This document shows, in pieces, positions 9,289 through 17,685 of a stretch of 64,000 bases of DNA. Position 1 is the stretch's first letter. Each line of letters begins with the position of its first letter. Below the pieces are notes generated by a model that saw only the letters and a program-made list of their open reading frames with translations, searched no databases and was not told where the DNA came from. The DNA is from JBDIAG01 sp963835085 (GTDB lineage Bacteria > Actinomycetota > Actinomycetes > Actinomycetales > CAWJMD01): NCBI GenBank assembly GCA_963835085.1, contig CAWIED010000001.1:1-64000 (forward strand), given 5' to 3'. The position numbers and the translations under genes were made by a program.

Positions 9289-10146
9289 TCAAGTAGCCGT
9301 GCGTGCGCGGGCCCGGACCGTTATCGGCGACATCGGTGTGCCGGCTCGGATGGCTTCTACGAGCTCCTCGTCAGGCTGCACGGCCGCGCCCGGCCAGACG
9401 ACCGAGCGGGTGAGCCGTCCGGCGACGACTGCCCCGGGACCCACCACGCTGCGACCGCCGCTGGCGTGCAGGTTCGCCGCGAGATACCCGGCGGGGGTGC
9501 CAGTGTCGATCGCTATCCCGTGGTGTTCGACGAACTCCAGTCGTCCGGCTGTCCTCGCGGGTTGCCAGACAGTGGAGAACAGTCCGCTCGGACGCGCGGT
9601 GAGGGGGGCGAGATCACGGGCAGGTAGCAGGCAGGCGCCCACATATCGCCAGCCGTATTGCGCCTCTGTCGGCGGGGCAGTGCTGGCCGGGAAGTCCGCC
9701 TCCTCTGCAGCAACGGGTACAACGAGCATGCGCACTCGTTCGCCGTCCCAGCCCTGCAGGAGCGGGCCGAGCACCGTGGCCTCCTCACCCGGCCGGGCCA
9801 GGTAGGCGTCTGCGTTCACCAGCACCACGTCGCGACCGGCCCGCCAGTCGCTGAGCGCGCCCAAGGCCCCAGCGGTGCCCAGCAGCTCCTGCTCACGGCT
9901 GAGCGTGGCCCGCCGGCCGACATGTTCGATGATCTGCTCGGCCAGGTAGTGGGTGTTCACCGCTACGGATTCGACACCCTCGCCGATGTACGACGCCAGC
10001 ATCGCCAGCGCGGCATCCAGCGGAGCAACGTTGCCCACCGGGCAGAGCGGCTTGGGGCGCAGGGTGGTCAGCGGTCTGAGCCGAGTACCCAGCCCTGCGG
10101 CCAGTACCACCCCTGCGGGGCTGGCGGCATCGGGGCCGGTCAGCAT
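9289..10146 (-). CDS. Sugar-nucleotide nucleotidyltransferase (NTP transferase family)
   Basis: A 285-residue protein with the nucleotidyltransferase signature LAAGLGTRLRPLT followed by RPKPLCPVGN near residues 16-40, and a central DVVLVNADAYL motif supplying the metal-binding aspartate. The C-terminus has a short partial left-handed-helix-like region (VVGPGAVVAGRLTRSVVWPG). Such enzymes couple a sugar-1-phosphate to an NTP. The sugar and nucleotide cannot be told from sequence. It stands alone on the minus strand, 62 bp downstream of the Nudix gene that follows. Confidence 0.75.
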   Translation of the reverse strand: MLTGPDAASPAGVVLAAGLGTRLRPLTTLRPKPLCPVGNVAPLDAALAMLASYIGEGVESVAVNTHYLAEQIIEHVGRRATLSREQELLGTAGALGALSDWRAGRDVVLVNADAYLARPGEEATVLGPLLQGWDGERVRMLVVPVAAEEADFPASTAPPTEAQYGWRYVGACLLPARDLAPLTARPSGLFSTVWQPARTAGRLEFVEHHGIAIDTGTPAGYLAANLHASGGRSVVGPGAVVAGRLTRSVVWPGAAVQPDEELVEAIRAGTPMSPITVRARARTAT

Positions 10147-10208
10147 GTGCAGCAGGCCTTCTGCCCGCTCACGTCGGGCGCCGCAGGATGGCGTGGCGTA
10201 GTTTCATC

Positions 10209-10727
10209 TCAGGGCTGGTCGCTTTCGAAGCAGTGCCCGGAGCTGTCGGGCCGGCGCCGCGCCCGGGCCAGGGCTCCGATGATCTCGCTGGTGGAGTCGT
10301 CGGCCTCGGGCACGTCGTCGGGCGAGAGCCAGGCGTAGTCGAGGGCCTCGCCCCCCACTCGCACTTCTGGACGGCTGGTCAGCGGCACCAGGTAGATCAC
10401 GTCGACCCGGCGCACGCGGGAGTTCACCAGGCAGGTCAGTGGGAGGTCGACCTCGATGTGCAGGCCGGTCTCTTCCCGTACCTCCCGGATGACTCCCGCA
10501 TCGGGTTGTTCGCCGCGGTTGAGCAGGCCTCCGGGCAGGCTCCAGCCGCCGCGGTGTGGCTGGCTGAGAAACAGCAGCCGTCCGTCGTGCTCGATGGCGG
10601 CCACGGCTCCTACCGTGAACGAGGGAGTGCCTGTGCGCACCAGCGTCCGGCGCACCGGTGCCGGCAGCGAGCGGAAGGTGTGCAGCGCGAGGGTGTAGCC
10701 CCGGCGCAACAGTGGGTTGGCAGGCAC
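10209..10727 (-). CDS. Nudix hydrolase
   Basis: A 172-residue Nudix protein with a perfect Nudix box (G-x5-E-x7-REVREETGL) at residues 67-89. It hydrolyses a nucleoside diphosphate linked to some moiety; the substrate is unknown. I chose GTG at 10727 (VPANPLLRRG) because the longer frame runs into the divergently transcribed gene beginning at 10750, which would leave no promoter space. The two genes share a 22-bp intergenic region under this choice. Confidence 0.75.
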   Translation of the reverse strand: MPANPLLRRGYTLALHTFRSLPAPVRRTLVRTGTPSFTVGAVAAIEHDGRLLFLSQPHRGGWSLPGGLLNRGEQPDAGVIREVREETGLHIEVDLPLTCLVNSRVRRVDVIYLVPLTSRPEVRVGGEALDYAWLSPDDVPEADDSTSEIIGALARARRRPDSSGHCFESDQP

Positions 10728-10749
10728 GCGGCCACTGTACGGTGCTGCG

Positions 10750-11190
10750 ATGGCGCGAGAAGTGAAGCACCCGGCAGGTGACGCCGACATCGATGTGATC
10801 TGCCGCAGTCTGCCCCAGGTGGAGCTGGGTGTCTCGTGGGGTGATCGGCCCACCTACAAGGTGCCCGCAGGCCCGAAGGGCAAAGGGTTCGTGATGTACC
10901 GGGCCCCTCATCGGACGGCGGTCGATCCCGACACGGGAAAGCTTTACGACGATCTTTTGGTCATCATGACGGGTAACGCTGACGACAAGGCCGCCCTGGT
11001 GGAGGACTCGGAGCTGCCGTTCTTCACGATCGACCACTTCCGCAATTACAACGCCGTGCTGGTGCAACGCAGTCGACTCGGCGAACTGGAGCGCAGCGAG
11101 TTGGTCGAGGTGATCACCGAGGCCTGGGCCAGCAAGGCGCCCAAGCGCCTCGTCGCAGAGTACTTCGCGACCCTGGCGGGACAGGCGTAG
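10750..11190 (+). CDS. MmcQ/YjbR-like protein
   Basis: A 146-residue protein with the YjbR/MmcQ pattern: an early acidic helix (VICRSLPQVELGVSWGDRPTYKV), a central strand region (DLLVIMTGNADDKAALVE), and the characteristic PFFTIDHFRNYNAVLVQ followed by a C-terminal helix RSELVEVITEAWASKAPKRL. The family has a double-wing DNA-binding-like fold, but DNA binding is not proven for most members. The ATG at 10750 is preferred over the upstream in-frame GTG. Confidence 0.7.
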   Translation: MAREVKHPAGDADIDVICRSLPQVELGVSWGDRPTYKVPAGPKGKGFVMYRAPHRTAVDPDTGKLYDDLLVIMTGNADDKAALVEDSELPFFTIDHFRNYNAVLVQRSRLGELERSELVEVITEAWASKAPKRLVAEYFATLAGQA

Positions 11191-11206
11191 GCCTGAGCGA
11201 ATCGGG

Positions 11207-11710
11207 CTACTCCGGCGTTGCCGGGCTTGCGTGGGTTGTCCGGCTCGTGAGGTCGGCCAGGTGGATCAGGGCCGCGTGCACGATCTGGGTGACTTCGATG
11301 GCGCCGTCGGCTACCTCTGAGAGCTTGATCCAGGCACACGCGGCTGTGCTGCCGTCGATCTCGCGCACCGTGGGAGTGGCGTCCGAATCGACCCAGCCGG
11401 CGAAGATGAGCCGTAGAGAGTGGTAGTCCTCCAGGGTGCCGAACGGGGAGCGGCCGACGTGGTGCACCGAGTCGACGTCGAGCAGGGGGCCTACGCGTAC
11501 CGGCAGGCTCGTCTCTTCGTCGAACTCGCGGACCACCGCGTCGCGCGGGTGTTCACCGTGATCGATGCCGCCGCCGGGCAAGGTCCACAGGCCGGGTGCA
11601 GAGGTGCGCGTCGACAGTTGCGTCAAGAGCACCGCGCCGTCACGCACGCACACCGCATAGGCGGCTACCCGTTGCCGCTGCTGGGCTTGTTCGCCGGGCG
11701 CGTCGCTCAT
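11207..11710 (-). CDS. Nudix hydrolase
   Basis: About 167 residues with a Nudix box GGIDHGEHPRDAVVREFDEE followed by TSL. The canonical glycine after EExx is replaced by Ser, a mild deviation; the catalytic REFDEE core is intact. The preceding LWTLPGGG is standard. The substrate is unknown. The start is taken at ATG 11710 (MSDAPGEQ); a longer start at 11731 is possible. It converges with the YjbR-like gene, with a 16-bp gap between the stops. Confidence 0.72.
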   Translation of the reverse strand: MSDAPGEQAQQRQRVAAYAVCVRDGAVLLTQLSTRTSAPGLWTLPGGGIDHGEHPRDAVVREFDEETSLPVRVGPLLDVDSVHHVGRSPFGTLEDYHSLRLIFAGWVDSDATPTVREIDGSTAACAWIKLSEVADGAIEVTQIVHAALIHLADLTSRTTHASPATPE

Positions 11711-11820
11711 CGCTTCAGGGTAGTGGCGCACCGAGGGCTCGACGGCGCTCGCTGCGCTTCAGCGGCGGCGCCCCCGGCCTATGCACCCATGCCCCTGCCT
11801 TGCTCGCGTCCGCTGACGAC

Positions 11821-12435
11821 TCAGGCGCGGCGCAGGTGGTCGCCGTCGACCAACGTCGGCTTGGCCTGCAGTCTGGCCAGGCCGTTCCAGGCGAGGTTCA
11901 CCAGGTGGGCCGCCACCTCGTCCTTGCGGGGCTTGCGGGAGTCCATCCACCACTGCCCGGTCAGCGCCACCATGCCCACCAGCATCTGCGAGTACATCGG
12001 GGCCAGCTTGGCGTCGAAGCCGTTCTTCTTGAAGGCGGCGGCCAGCAGGTGCTCCACCTGGCTGGCCACGTCGGACATCAGGCTCGCGAATGAACTTCCC
12101 GAACCGCCCACCGGGGAGTCGCGCACGAGAATGCGGAACCCGTCGGGGGACGACTCGATGTAGTCGAGCAGGGCCAGGGCAGCGCGTTCGGCGAGCAGTC
12201 GGGGGTGATCGGCGGGGGCCAAGGCGCCCGTGATGGCTTCGAGCAGCGCGGAGATCTCGCGGTCGACGACCACGGCATACAGACCCTCCTTGCCCCCGAA
12301 GTGCTCGTACACCACCGGCTTCGACACGCTGGCGCGCGAGGCGATCTCCTCGACGCTGGCGCCGTCGAATCCCTTCTCGGCAAACAGGCTCCGGCCGACC
12401 TCGACGAGTTGCTCGCGACGCTGGCTGCCGGTCAT
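11821..12435 (-). CDS. TetR family regulator beside desaturase gene
   Basis: A 204-residue TetR-type repressor. The N-terminal helix-turn-helix reads RREQLVEVGRSLFAEKGFDG, then ASVEEIASRASVSKPVVYEH with the FGGKEGLY end typical of the family. The C-terminal ligand domain is helical. It lies immediately downstream of the acyl-ACP desaturase on the same strand. A GTG at 12480 overlaps the desaturase stop (GTGA) and would add 15 residues, so coupled translation is possible. The natural inference is that it controls the desaturase, probably through the repeats at 13472-13498. Confidence 0.85.
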   Translation of the reverse strand: MTGSQRREQLVEVGRSLFAEKGFDGASVEEIASRASVSKPVVYEHFGGKEGLYAVVVDREISALLEAITGALAPADHPRLLAERAALALLDYIESSPDGFRILVRDSPVGGSGSSFASLMSDVASQVEHLLAAAFKKNGFDAKLAPMYSQMLVGMVALTGQWWMDSRKPRKDEVAAHLVNLAWNGLARLQAKPTLVDGDHLRRA

Positions 12436-12476
12436 CCGGGCCCGCGCACGAACTGAGGCGGGGGGATCTCCCCGGC

Positions 12477-13436
12477 TCACGAACCTGCTGCTTGGCGGGC
12501 GGCCTTCTTGGCCGCGGCTTCCTCGCGACGAGCCACGAAGGCGGCCGACTGCGCATCCAGTTGACGCAGGAACACTGCGAGCTCTTCGCGCGCCTGCTCT
12601 CCGCGCGGGCCCAGGTCGGTTCGCTCGAAGACCCTCCAGTAGCGCAGGACGGGGATCAGCACCTCGTCGTAATGCAGCCGCAGGTCGTAGATGCCGGCCT
12701 TGGCGATGGTCAGCGACGAACGCGCGAAGTCGGGCATGCCGGCACCGGGCATCTTGAAGTCGACGACCTCGTCGCGAATGGCCTCCATGGTGTCGTCGGG
12801 CGCCATGTCGAACGCCGCGTTGACCATGTTGCGGTAGAAGACCATGTGCAGGTTCTCGTCCACCGCAATGCGCTGGAGCAGTCGCTCGGCGATGGGGCAG
12901 CCGGTGGCCTTGCCGGTGTTCCGGTGGCTGACCCGGGTGGCCAACTCCTGGAACGAGACGTAGGCGATGCCGCGCAACAGCGACTTGTCGCCGGAGTCGT
13001 AGCCGTGGGTCATGTGGATCATTCGCAACTGCTCGAGCTTCACCGGGTCGACGCCGCGGGTCACCACGAGATAGTCGCGCAGGGCGACGCCGTGCCGGCC
13101 CTCTTCGGCGGTCCAACGACCCACCCACGTGCCCCAGGCGCCGTCCCGGCCGAAGAAGGTCGCGATCTCGCGGTGATAGGACGGCAGGTTGTCTTCGGTG
13201 AGCAGGTTGACGATCATCGCGGTCTTGGCCACGGGGTCGAGCCGCGAGTCTCCCGGCTCCCAGTCTTCGCCACCGAGGAATGCGAAGTCGCGGCCTTCGC
13301 TCCACGGAATGTAGTCGTGCGGCATCCAGTCTCTGGCTGCTTTGAGGTGACGCTCGAGGTTGGCCTCCACCTCGGGCTCCAACTCGTGCAGGAGCCGGGT
13401 CTGCAGCGTGGCTTCGCGATCGTCGACGGCTGTCAT
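12477..13436 (-). CDS. Acyl-ACP desaturase (ferritin-like diiron type)
   Basis: A 319-residue soluble fatty-acid desaturase of the plant stearoyl-ACP type found in actinobacteria (DesA group). The diiron ligands are visible in EEGRH at residues 111-115 and DENLH at 193-197, with a further Glu164 in SFQELATRVS. It introduces a double bond into ACP- or CoA-bound acyl chains. The C-terminal tail is Ala/Lys-rich. It forms a two-gene unit with the TetR gene. Confidence 0.88.
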   Translation of the reverse strand: MTAVDDREATLQTRLLHELEPEVEANLERHLKAARDWMPHDYIPWSEGRDFAFLGGEDWEPGDSRLDPVAKTAMIVNLLTEDNLPSYHREIATFFGRDGAWGTWVGRWTAEEGRHGVALRDYLVVTRGVDPVKLEQLRMIHMTHGYDSGDKSLLRGIAYVSFQELATRVSHRNTGKATGCPIAERLLQRIAVDENLHMVFYRNMVNAAFDMAPDDTMEAIRDEVVDFKMPGAGMPDFARSSLTIAKAGIYDLRLHYDEVLIPVLRYWRVFERTDLGPRGEQAREELAVFLRQLDAQSAAFVARREEAAAKKAARQAAGS

Positions 13437-13439
13437 CTG

Positions 13440-13895
13440 TGAGCTCCCCGGGTAGGAATGGAATGGTTTCTACGCAACCGTAACCTACGTAACCGTAAGT
13501 TTCTAGTCGAAGGCCGGGCATGTTGTTGTCGTGCGTTGCTGAGGCTGCTGGTGGCTTGATCGCGTCAATGCGGTCGATTGCGGGTGAGGGCTAGCGCAGG
13601 GGGGCGGATCGGGGGATGTGCACGCGGTTGGCACTCAGGAGAACGCTCTGGGCGGCCTGAGAGTCGTTGCGTGGTGCCAGTCGGGGGAGAGGGAGCTTGT
13701 TGCAAAATCGGCAACCCTCCCTGTACTACCGGAAGATTTCCCGTGGCGATGGAAGCCCTTCGCATGTTGTGCCAGCCTTCCCCGCCCCGACGCCCGATTC
13801 GTCTGACTCGAGCTACCCGGGTCGGTGTCCGAAAACCGGCGGACAGGAATCCTCCCGCACTTCGACTTCGAGACCCGATTTTGAAACAGGCTCGA
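13440..13895. other. Gene-free stretch with a large imperfect hairpin
   Basis: No convincing gene is seen. Around 13628-13678 a large imperfect inverted repeat can form: ggttggcac on the left faces gtgccag on the right, with an inner actcagg / cctgagagt pairing. The outer sequences resemble the ends of the ~73-bp hairpin units in the array that follows, so this may be a decayed relative. Confidence 0.4.
13472..13498. promoter_or_regulatory. Direct repeats upstream of desaturase: likely TetR operator
   Basis: Two near-identical 12-mers, acgcaaccgtaa and acgtaaccgtaa, are spaced by 3 bp (15-bp period), 36 bp upstream of the desaturase start. The core between them contains the palindrome tacgta. 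Their position in the promoter region of the desaturase-tetR unit makes them the obvious operator candidate. Confidence 0.6.
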
Positions 13896-14215
13896 GGTAC
13901 CGCGATTGGCACCACCGGAATCCGTACCTCGGCAGTACCGACCCTCGTCGACGCCTTACGGGTGCGAATCGCGGGAAATGCCACGCGTCTGGCAGTACCT
14001 AAGCCCGCACGGGCCCTCGTCGACGCCTCATGGGTGCCAATCGCGGGAAATGCCACGCGTCTGGCAGTACCTAAGCCCGCACGGGCCCTCGTCGAGGCCC
14101 CACGGGTGCCGACCGCGGGAAATGCCACGCGTCTGGCAGTACCTAAGCCCGCAGCTGCCCCGCATCGACGGCCCACGGGTGCCAACCGTGGGAATTTGCG
14201 CACTTGCGACAGCGT
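13896..14215 (-). repeat. Hairpin repeat array A (72-bp period)
   Basis: Three near-identical 72-bp units (cores at 13971, 14043 and 14115) are flanked by degenerate copies on both sides. Read on the minus strand each unit has the fold TGCCA-gac-GCG-loop-CGC-gat-TGGCA, a hairpin with a symmetric 3x3 internal loop. The same element occurs in array B in the opposite orientation and, diverged, in array C. No protein fits; the plus-strand open frame across it merely reflects a period divisible by three. Confidence 0.8.
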
Positions 14216-14314
14216 CATCGGACGTCGAGCGGGGCGTTGCTCTGTAGCTACGTCTCTGGAAACACGCGGTCGAGGGATAGGCGCCCTAACCACCCAAGAA
14301 GGCTCGATCCGACG

Positions 14315-15253
14315 TCAGCCGAAAGGACGCTGCCCTGCGGCGTTGCCGTGCAGCGCCCTGGCCACCTGGCGCATGAAGGCATCGCCGTCCAGGCGCAGCC
14401 CAAGCAACGGGATCCGCAACACCTTGGTGGCACCGATGGCCAGCTCGTTCTGACGTAGCGCGTCGGCAATGGTGTTGAGCCCCTCGTAATGGTGGCTGCC
14501 ATCTATCTCCACAGCCAGCGTGTGACCGCGACGGGGGTCTTCCCAGGCCGCATCCAGGTACACGGCGCCGGCGCGCCCGCGTCGAACGGCCTGACGGGTG
14601 GGCGTCGGAAGCCGGTATTGCCTACAGACCCGCGCAAAGTCGAGCTCGCCGAGCGAATGGGCGCCGTCGCACACGTCTGCCACGACGAGGTCGAGCAGCC
14701 TTCGCCGGGGACTCCGCTGCACGCCCGCCCACACCTCGGCCAGACGATCGGGGGATACCAAACGCAGCTGAACGGGCAGGCAGATAAGCAGTGCTGCCAT
14801 CCGATCGGAGGCGGCCCATTGCGCGGCGCGAATGCTCGCATACTCAGGACGAGCCCGCGGCAGGCCGGTCTCGATCCGTGGGCCGAGACTGTGCCGCGGC
14901 CGCAGTCGGACCCCGGGCACACGATGTCGTCGGTTGTTCGCGGGGATGGCGACGTCCAGAACGTCCGGCGTGAATCCGGTGAGCCCGTGCGCCACCAGGG
15001 CCGCAACCCCGTCAAGCATGGCGCCCGCCCCGGCCTCCCAAACGGCGCGCCACGCCAGTCCACGTCCCAGAGGAGCCGGTCCCGTGACCACCACGGTGTG
15101 TCGTCCGGCCAGCTGCCACCGCCCGGCTGCGACCTCGGTACGCACATCGTGTCGGCTGATGCCTGCCGCACGCAGATCGCGCCGATGCACCACTCCGTCG
15201 TGGGCCGAGGCCAAAGCCGTGGCCACCTTCGCTCGTTCCACTCGCCCTCGCAT
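14315..15253 (-). CDS. AbiEi-like / DUF559 domain protein
   Basis: A 312-residue protein common in actinobacteria in this form. The N-terminal ~60 residues form a winged-helix-like unit (HDGVVHRRDLRAAGISRHDV, then AAGRWQLAGRHTVVV) similar to AbiEi antitoxins. The C-terminus has a Vsr/DUF559-type endonuclease-like region: AVYLDAAWEDP, LAVEIDGSHHYE, then LRQNELAIGATKVLRIP. The acidic residues that would bind metal are present. No partner toxin is adjacent. The gene is bracketed by hairpin arrays A and B in opposite orientations. Activity is unproven for the family. Confidence 0.72.
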   Translation of the reverse strand: MRGRVERAKVATALASAHDGVVHRRDLRAAGISRHDVRTEVAAGRWQLAGRHTVVVTGPAPLGRGLAWRAVWEAGAGAMLDGVAALVAHGLTGFTPDVLDVAIPANNRRHRVPGVRLRPRHSLGPRIETGLPRARPEYASIRAAQWAASDRMAALLICLPVQLRLVSPDRLAEVWAGVQRSPRRRLLDLVVADVCDGAHSLGELDFARVCRQYRLPTPTRQAVRRGRAGAVYLDAAWEDPRRGHTLAVEIDGSHHYEGLNTIADALRQNELAIGATKVLRIPLLGLRLDGDAFMRQVARALHGNAAGQRPFG

Positions 15254-15379
15254 GGGGTAAGCGTGCCCGTACTCACCGAGTGGGCGGGTTGCCCTGTGGA
15301 TGAGCTGTGGATAGTCGCTCTTATGCCAGCGCGCCGTTGACGACTCTCCGCACCTGTCCTGCTGAGACCGGTGGGGGCT

Positions 15380-15850
15380 TGTGGGGTGCCGGGTGCGTGG
15401 TTCTTCCCGCGGGTGGCACTGCTGGGAGTGTCTACGAGGGTCGGTAGGGATTGGCTGGTGTCAGGTGCGTGCTATTTCCCGCGGTTGGCACTCGTGGGGC
15501 GCCGACAAGGGTCGGCGGCGGGCTTAGGTACTGCCAGGTGCGTGGCATTTCCCGCGGTTGGCACCGGTGAGGGCGCCGACAAGGGTCGGCCGGGGGTTTA
15601 GGTACTGCCAGGTGTGTGGCATTTCCCGCGGTTGGCACCGGTGAGGGTGTCGGCGAGGGTCGGCCGGGGGTTTAGGTGGTGCCAGATGCGTGCCATCTCC
15701 CGCGGCTGGCACCAGATATCCGTGGTGCAGCTGACGGGCAATCCTCAGGGGTGCCAGGTGCGGGATTTCTTCACGCAGGTGGCACCCCGCAACGCCGAAC
15801 GAACCCAAGGTCGGCCTGCCTATGGTGCCAAGTGCGCATTGCCGACGCAC
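15380..15850 (+). repeat. Hairpin repeat array B (~73-bp period)
   Basis: About six to seven units at 70-74-bp spacing, with core positions near 15399, 15471, 15544, 15618, 15692 and 15762 and a degenerate copy near 15836. Each carries a fold of the type TGCCA-ggt-GCG-loop-CGC-ggt-TGGCA, often extended to GGTGCCA and TGGCACC. The unit at 15750-15787 has different stem bases but still pairs. It is the inverted counterpart of array A across the DUF559 gene. No gene is supported between 15254 and the tRNA at 16019. Confidence 0.8.
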
Positions 15851-16018
15851 GCCTGAACCGCCAGGCGGCAACCACCTACACCAACGCCCTGACCTCAACG
15901 GCTCTCGGTCTGCTGGCCGAACGCATCCGGAGGTAGCGTCCAGCCGATTGCCCGATCCGGTTCGAAACAGAGGTCGGGGGCTGGCACACTTAGGTGCTGC
16001 GCGCAGCGCCGTGGCCCA

Positions 16019-16089
16019 TCCCTCGTCGTCCAAGGGCAGGACAACGGTCTTTGGAACCGTGAATCGAGGTTCGAATCCTCGCGAGGGAG
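16019..16089 (+). tRNA. tRNA-Gln (UUG)
   Basis: A 71-nt cloverleaf: acceptor TCCCTCG / CGAGGGA with discriminator G, D-arm GTCC/GGAC, anticodon stem ACGGT/ACCGT with loop CTTTGGA (anticodon TTG), and T-arm CGAGG-TTCGAAT-CCTCG. CCA is not fully encoded. It lies just upstream of glmU. Confidence 0.95.
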
Positions 16090-16176
16090 CCCAGAGTTTG
16101 ACCAGCCGGTCATGAGTAGAGTGGCGATGACACTCACCCGCGAACTGAGGGGATCCGTCTTGCAGGGAAACACGCC

Positions 16177-17685
16177 GTGAACCCGGTTCGCCCCACTGCC
16201 GCTGTGGTTCTCGCCGCAGGCGAGGGCACCCGGATGAAGTCGAGCCTTCCCAAGGTCTTGCATCCACTGGCCGGCCACTCCTTGCTCGGCCACGCGCTGG
16301 CCGCTGTGCAGGCCGTGCAGCCGGAGCACCTCGTGGTGGTCGTGCGACACGAACGCGATCAGGTGGCCGCGCACGCTGGTGAGGTGGTCCCGGCTGCAGT
16401 GATCGCCGACCAGGACGAGGTGCCGGGCACCGGGCGCGCGGTGCAGTGCGGCCTTGATGCGCTCGACACCACGCTCAGCGGCACCATTCTCGTGACGTAC
16501 GGCGACGTGCCGATGCTCACCGGAGACACGCTGGCTGGCCTGCTCGAGGCTCACCAGCAGGCTGGCAACGCTGTCACGGTGATCACAGCCGAGGTAGACG
16601 ACCCCACCGGTTACGGCCGCATCGTGCGGGCCGCCGACGGCTCGGTGGCTGCCATCGTCGAGCACAAGGACGCCGACGACGCTCAGCGCGCTCTTCGCGA
16701 GATCAACTCAGGGCTCTACGCCTTCGACGCCGAGGTGCTCACCGAGGCGCTCACCCGGGTGGGCAGCGCCAACGTCCAGGGCGAGGTCTACCTCACCGAC
16801 GTGCTCGCCATCGCCCGGGCCGACGGTCTACGGGTGGCCGCCTACCCCATCGACGACGTCTGGCAGACCGAGGGTGTCAACGACCGGGTGCAGCTGGCCC
16901 GGATGGGGGCCGAACTCAACCGCCGTCTTATCGAGGGCCACCAGCGCGCCGGGGTCAGCGTCATCGATCCAGCCACCACCTGGGTCGACGCGAGCGTGAT
17001 CCTAGACCGCGACGTCACCCTGCTGCCGGGCACCCAGTTGCATGGCGCAACCCAGGTTGCCAGCGGCGCGGTCGTGGGTCCCGACACCACCCTGACCGAC
17101 TGCGAGATCGGTGCTGGCGCGCACGTGGTGCGCTCGCACGGCTCGGGCGCGGTCATCGGGCCCAAGGCCACTGTGGGGCCGTTCTCCTATCTTCGTCCGG
17201 GCACGAGGCTCGGCGCCGAGGGCAAGATCGGGGCCTTCGTCGAGACCAAGAACGCCGCCATCGGCAACGGCTCCAAGGTTCCGCACCTGTCGTACGTGGG
17301 CGACGCCATCATCGGCGAGGGCGTCAACATCGGCGCCGCAACGGTTTTCGTGAACTACGACGGCATCGCCAAGCACACCTCCACGGTGGGCGATCACGCG
17401 CGGATAGGCAGCGACACCATGCTCGTGGCCCCGGTGAACATCGGGCCGGGCGCCTACACGGCTGCCGGCTCGGTCGTCACCGACGACGTGCCCCCGGGCG
17501 CCATGGCGGTGGGACGGGCCCGGCAGCGCAATGTCGAAGGCTGGGTCGCGCGACGGCGGGCCGGCAGCAAGGCCGCCCAGGCCGCGTCGGCCGGCCCCTC
17601 CGCCAACGGTGCCACCCCCGCATCCGATGGTTGTGGCCCCAGCGCCGAACCCACAGCTACCCCCGACGAAGGGACCTCTCGATGA
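16177..17685 (+). CDS. glmU: Bifunctional GlmU: GlcNAc-1-P uridyltransferase / GlcN-1-P acetyltransferase
   Basis: A 502-residue enzyme that makes UDP-GlcNAc for peptidoglycan. The N-terminal pyrophosphorylase domain has LAAGEGTRMKSSLPKVLH near residues 12-29. The C-terminal left-handed beta-helix hexapeptide region includes GPFSYLRPGTRLG, then GAFVETKNA and GAATVFVNYDG with acetyltransferase residues. An Ala/Ser/Pro-rich tail of about 45 residues follows the core. The GTG start at 16177 matches the family N-terminus. The stop overlaps the ATG of prs by 4 nt, giving the glmU-prs pairing seen in many bacteria. Confidence 0.95.
   Translation: MNPVRPTAAVVLAAGEGTRMKSSLPKVLHPLAGHSLLGHALAAVQAVQPEHLVVVVRHERDQVAAHAGEVVPAAVIADQDEVPGTGRAVQCGLDALDTTLSGTILVTYGDVPMLTGDTLAGLLEAHQQAGNAVTVITAEVDDPTGYGRIVRAADGSVAAIVEHKDADDAQRALREINSGLYAFDAEVLTEALTRVGSANVQGEVYLTDVLAIARADGLRVAAYPIDDVWQTEGVNDRVQLARMGAELNRRLIEGHQRAGVSVIDPATTWVDASVILDRDVTLLPGTQLHGATQVASGAVVGPDTTLTDCEIGAGAHVVRSHGSGAVIGPKATVGPFSYLRPGTRLGAEGKIGAFVETKNAAIGNGSKVPHLSYVGDAIIGEGVNIGAATVFVNYDGIAKHTSTVGDHARIGSDTMLVAPVNIGPGAYTAAGSVVTDDVPPGAMAVGRARQRNVEGWVARRRAGSKAAQAASAGPSANGATPASDGCGPSAEPTATPDEGTSR

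Noticed and set aside
13896..14215. Possible CRISPR array
   Set aside because: Repeats are ~72 bp tandem units with conserved linkers, not short repeats with unique spacers, and no cas genes are present.
13578..14453. Long plus-strand open frame through array A
   Set aside because: It exists because the 72-bp period is divisible by three; it has no family match and overlaps the DUF559 gene on the other strand.
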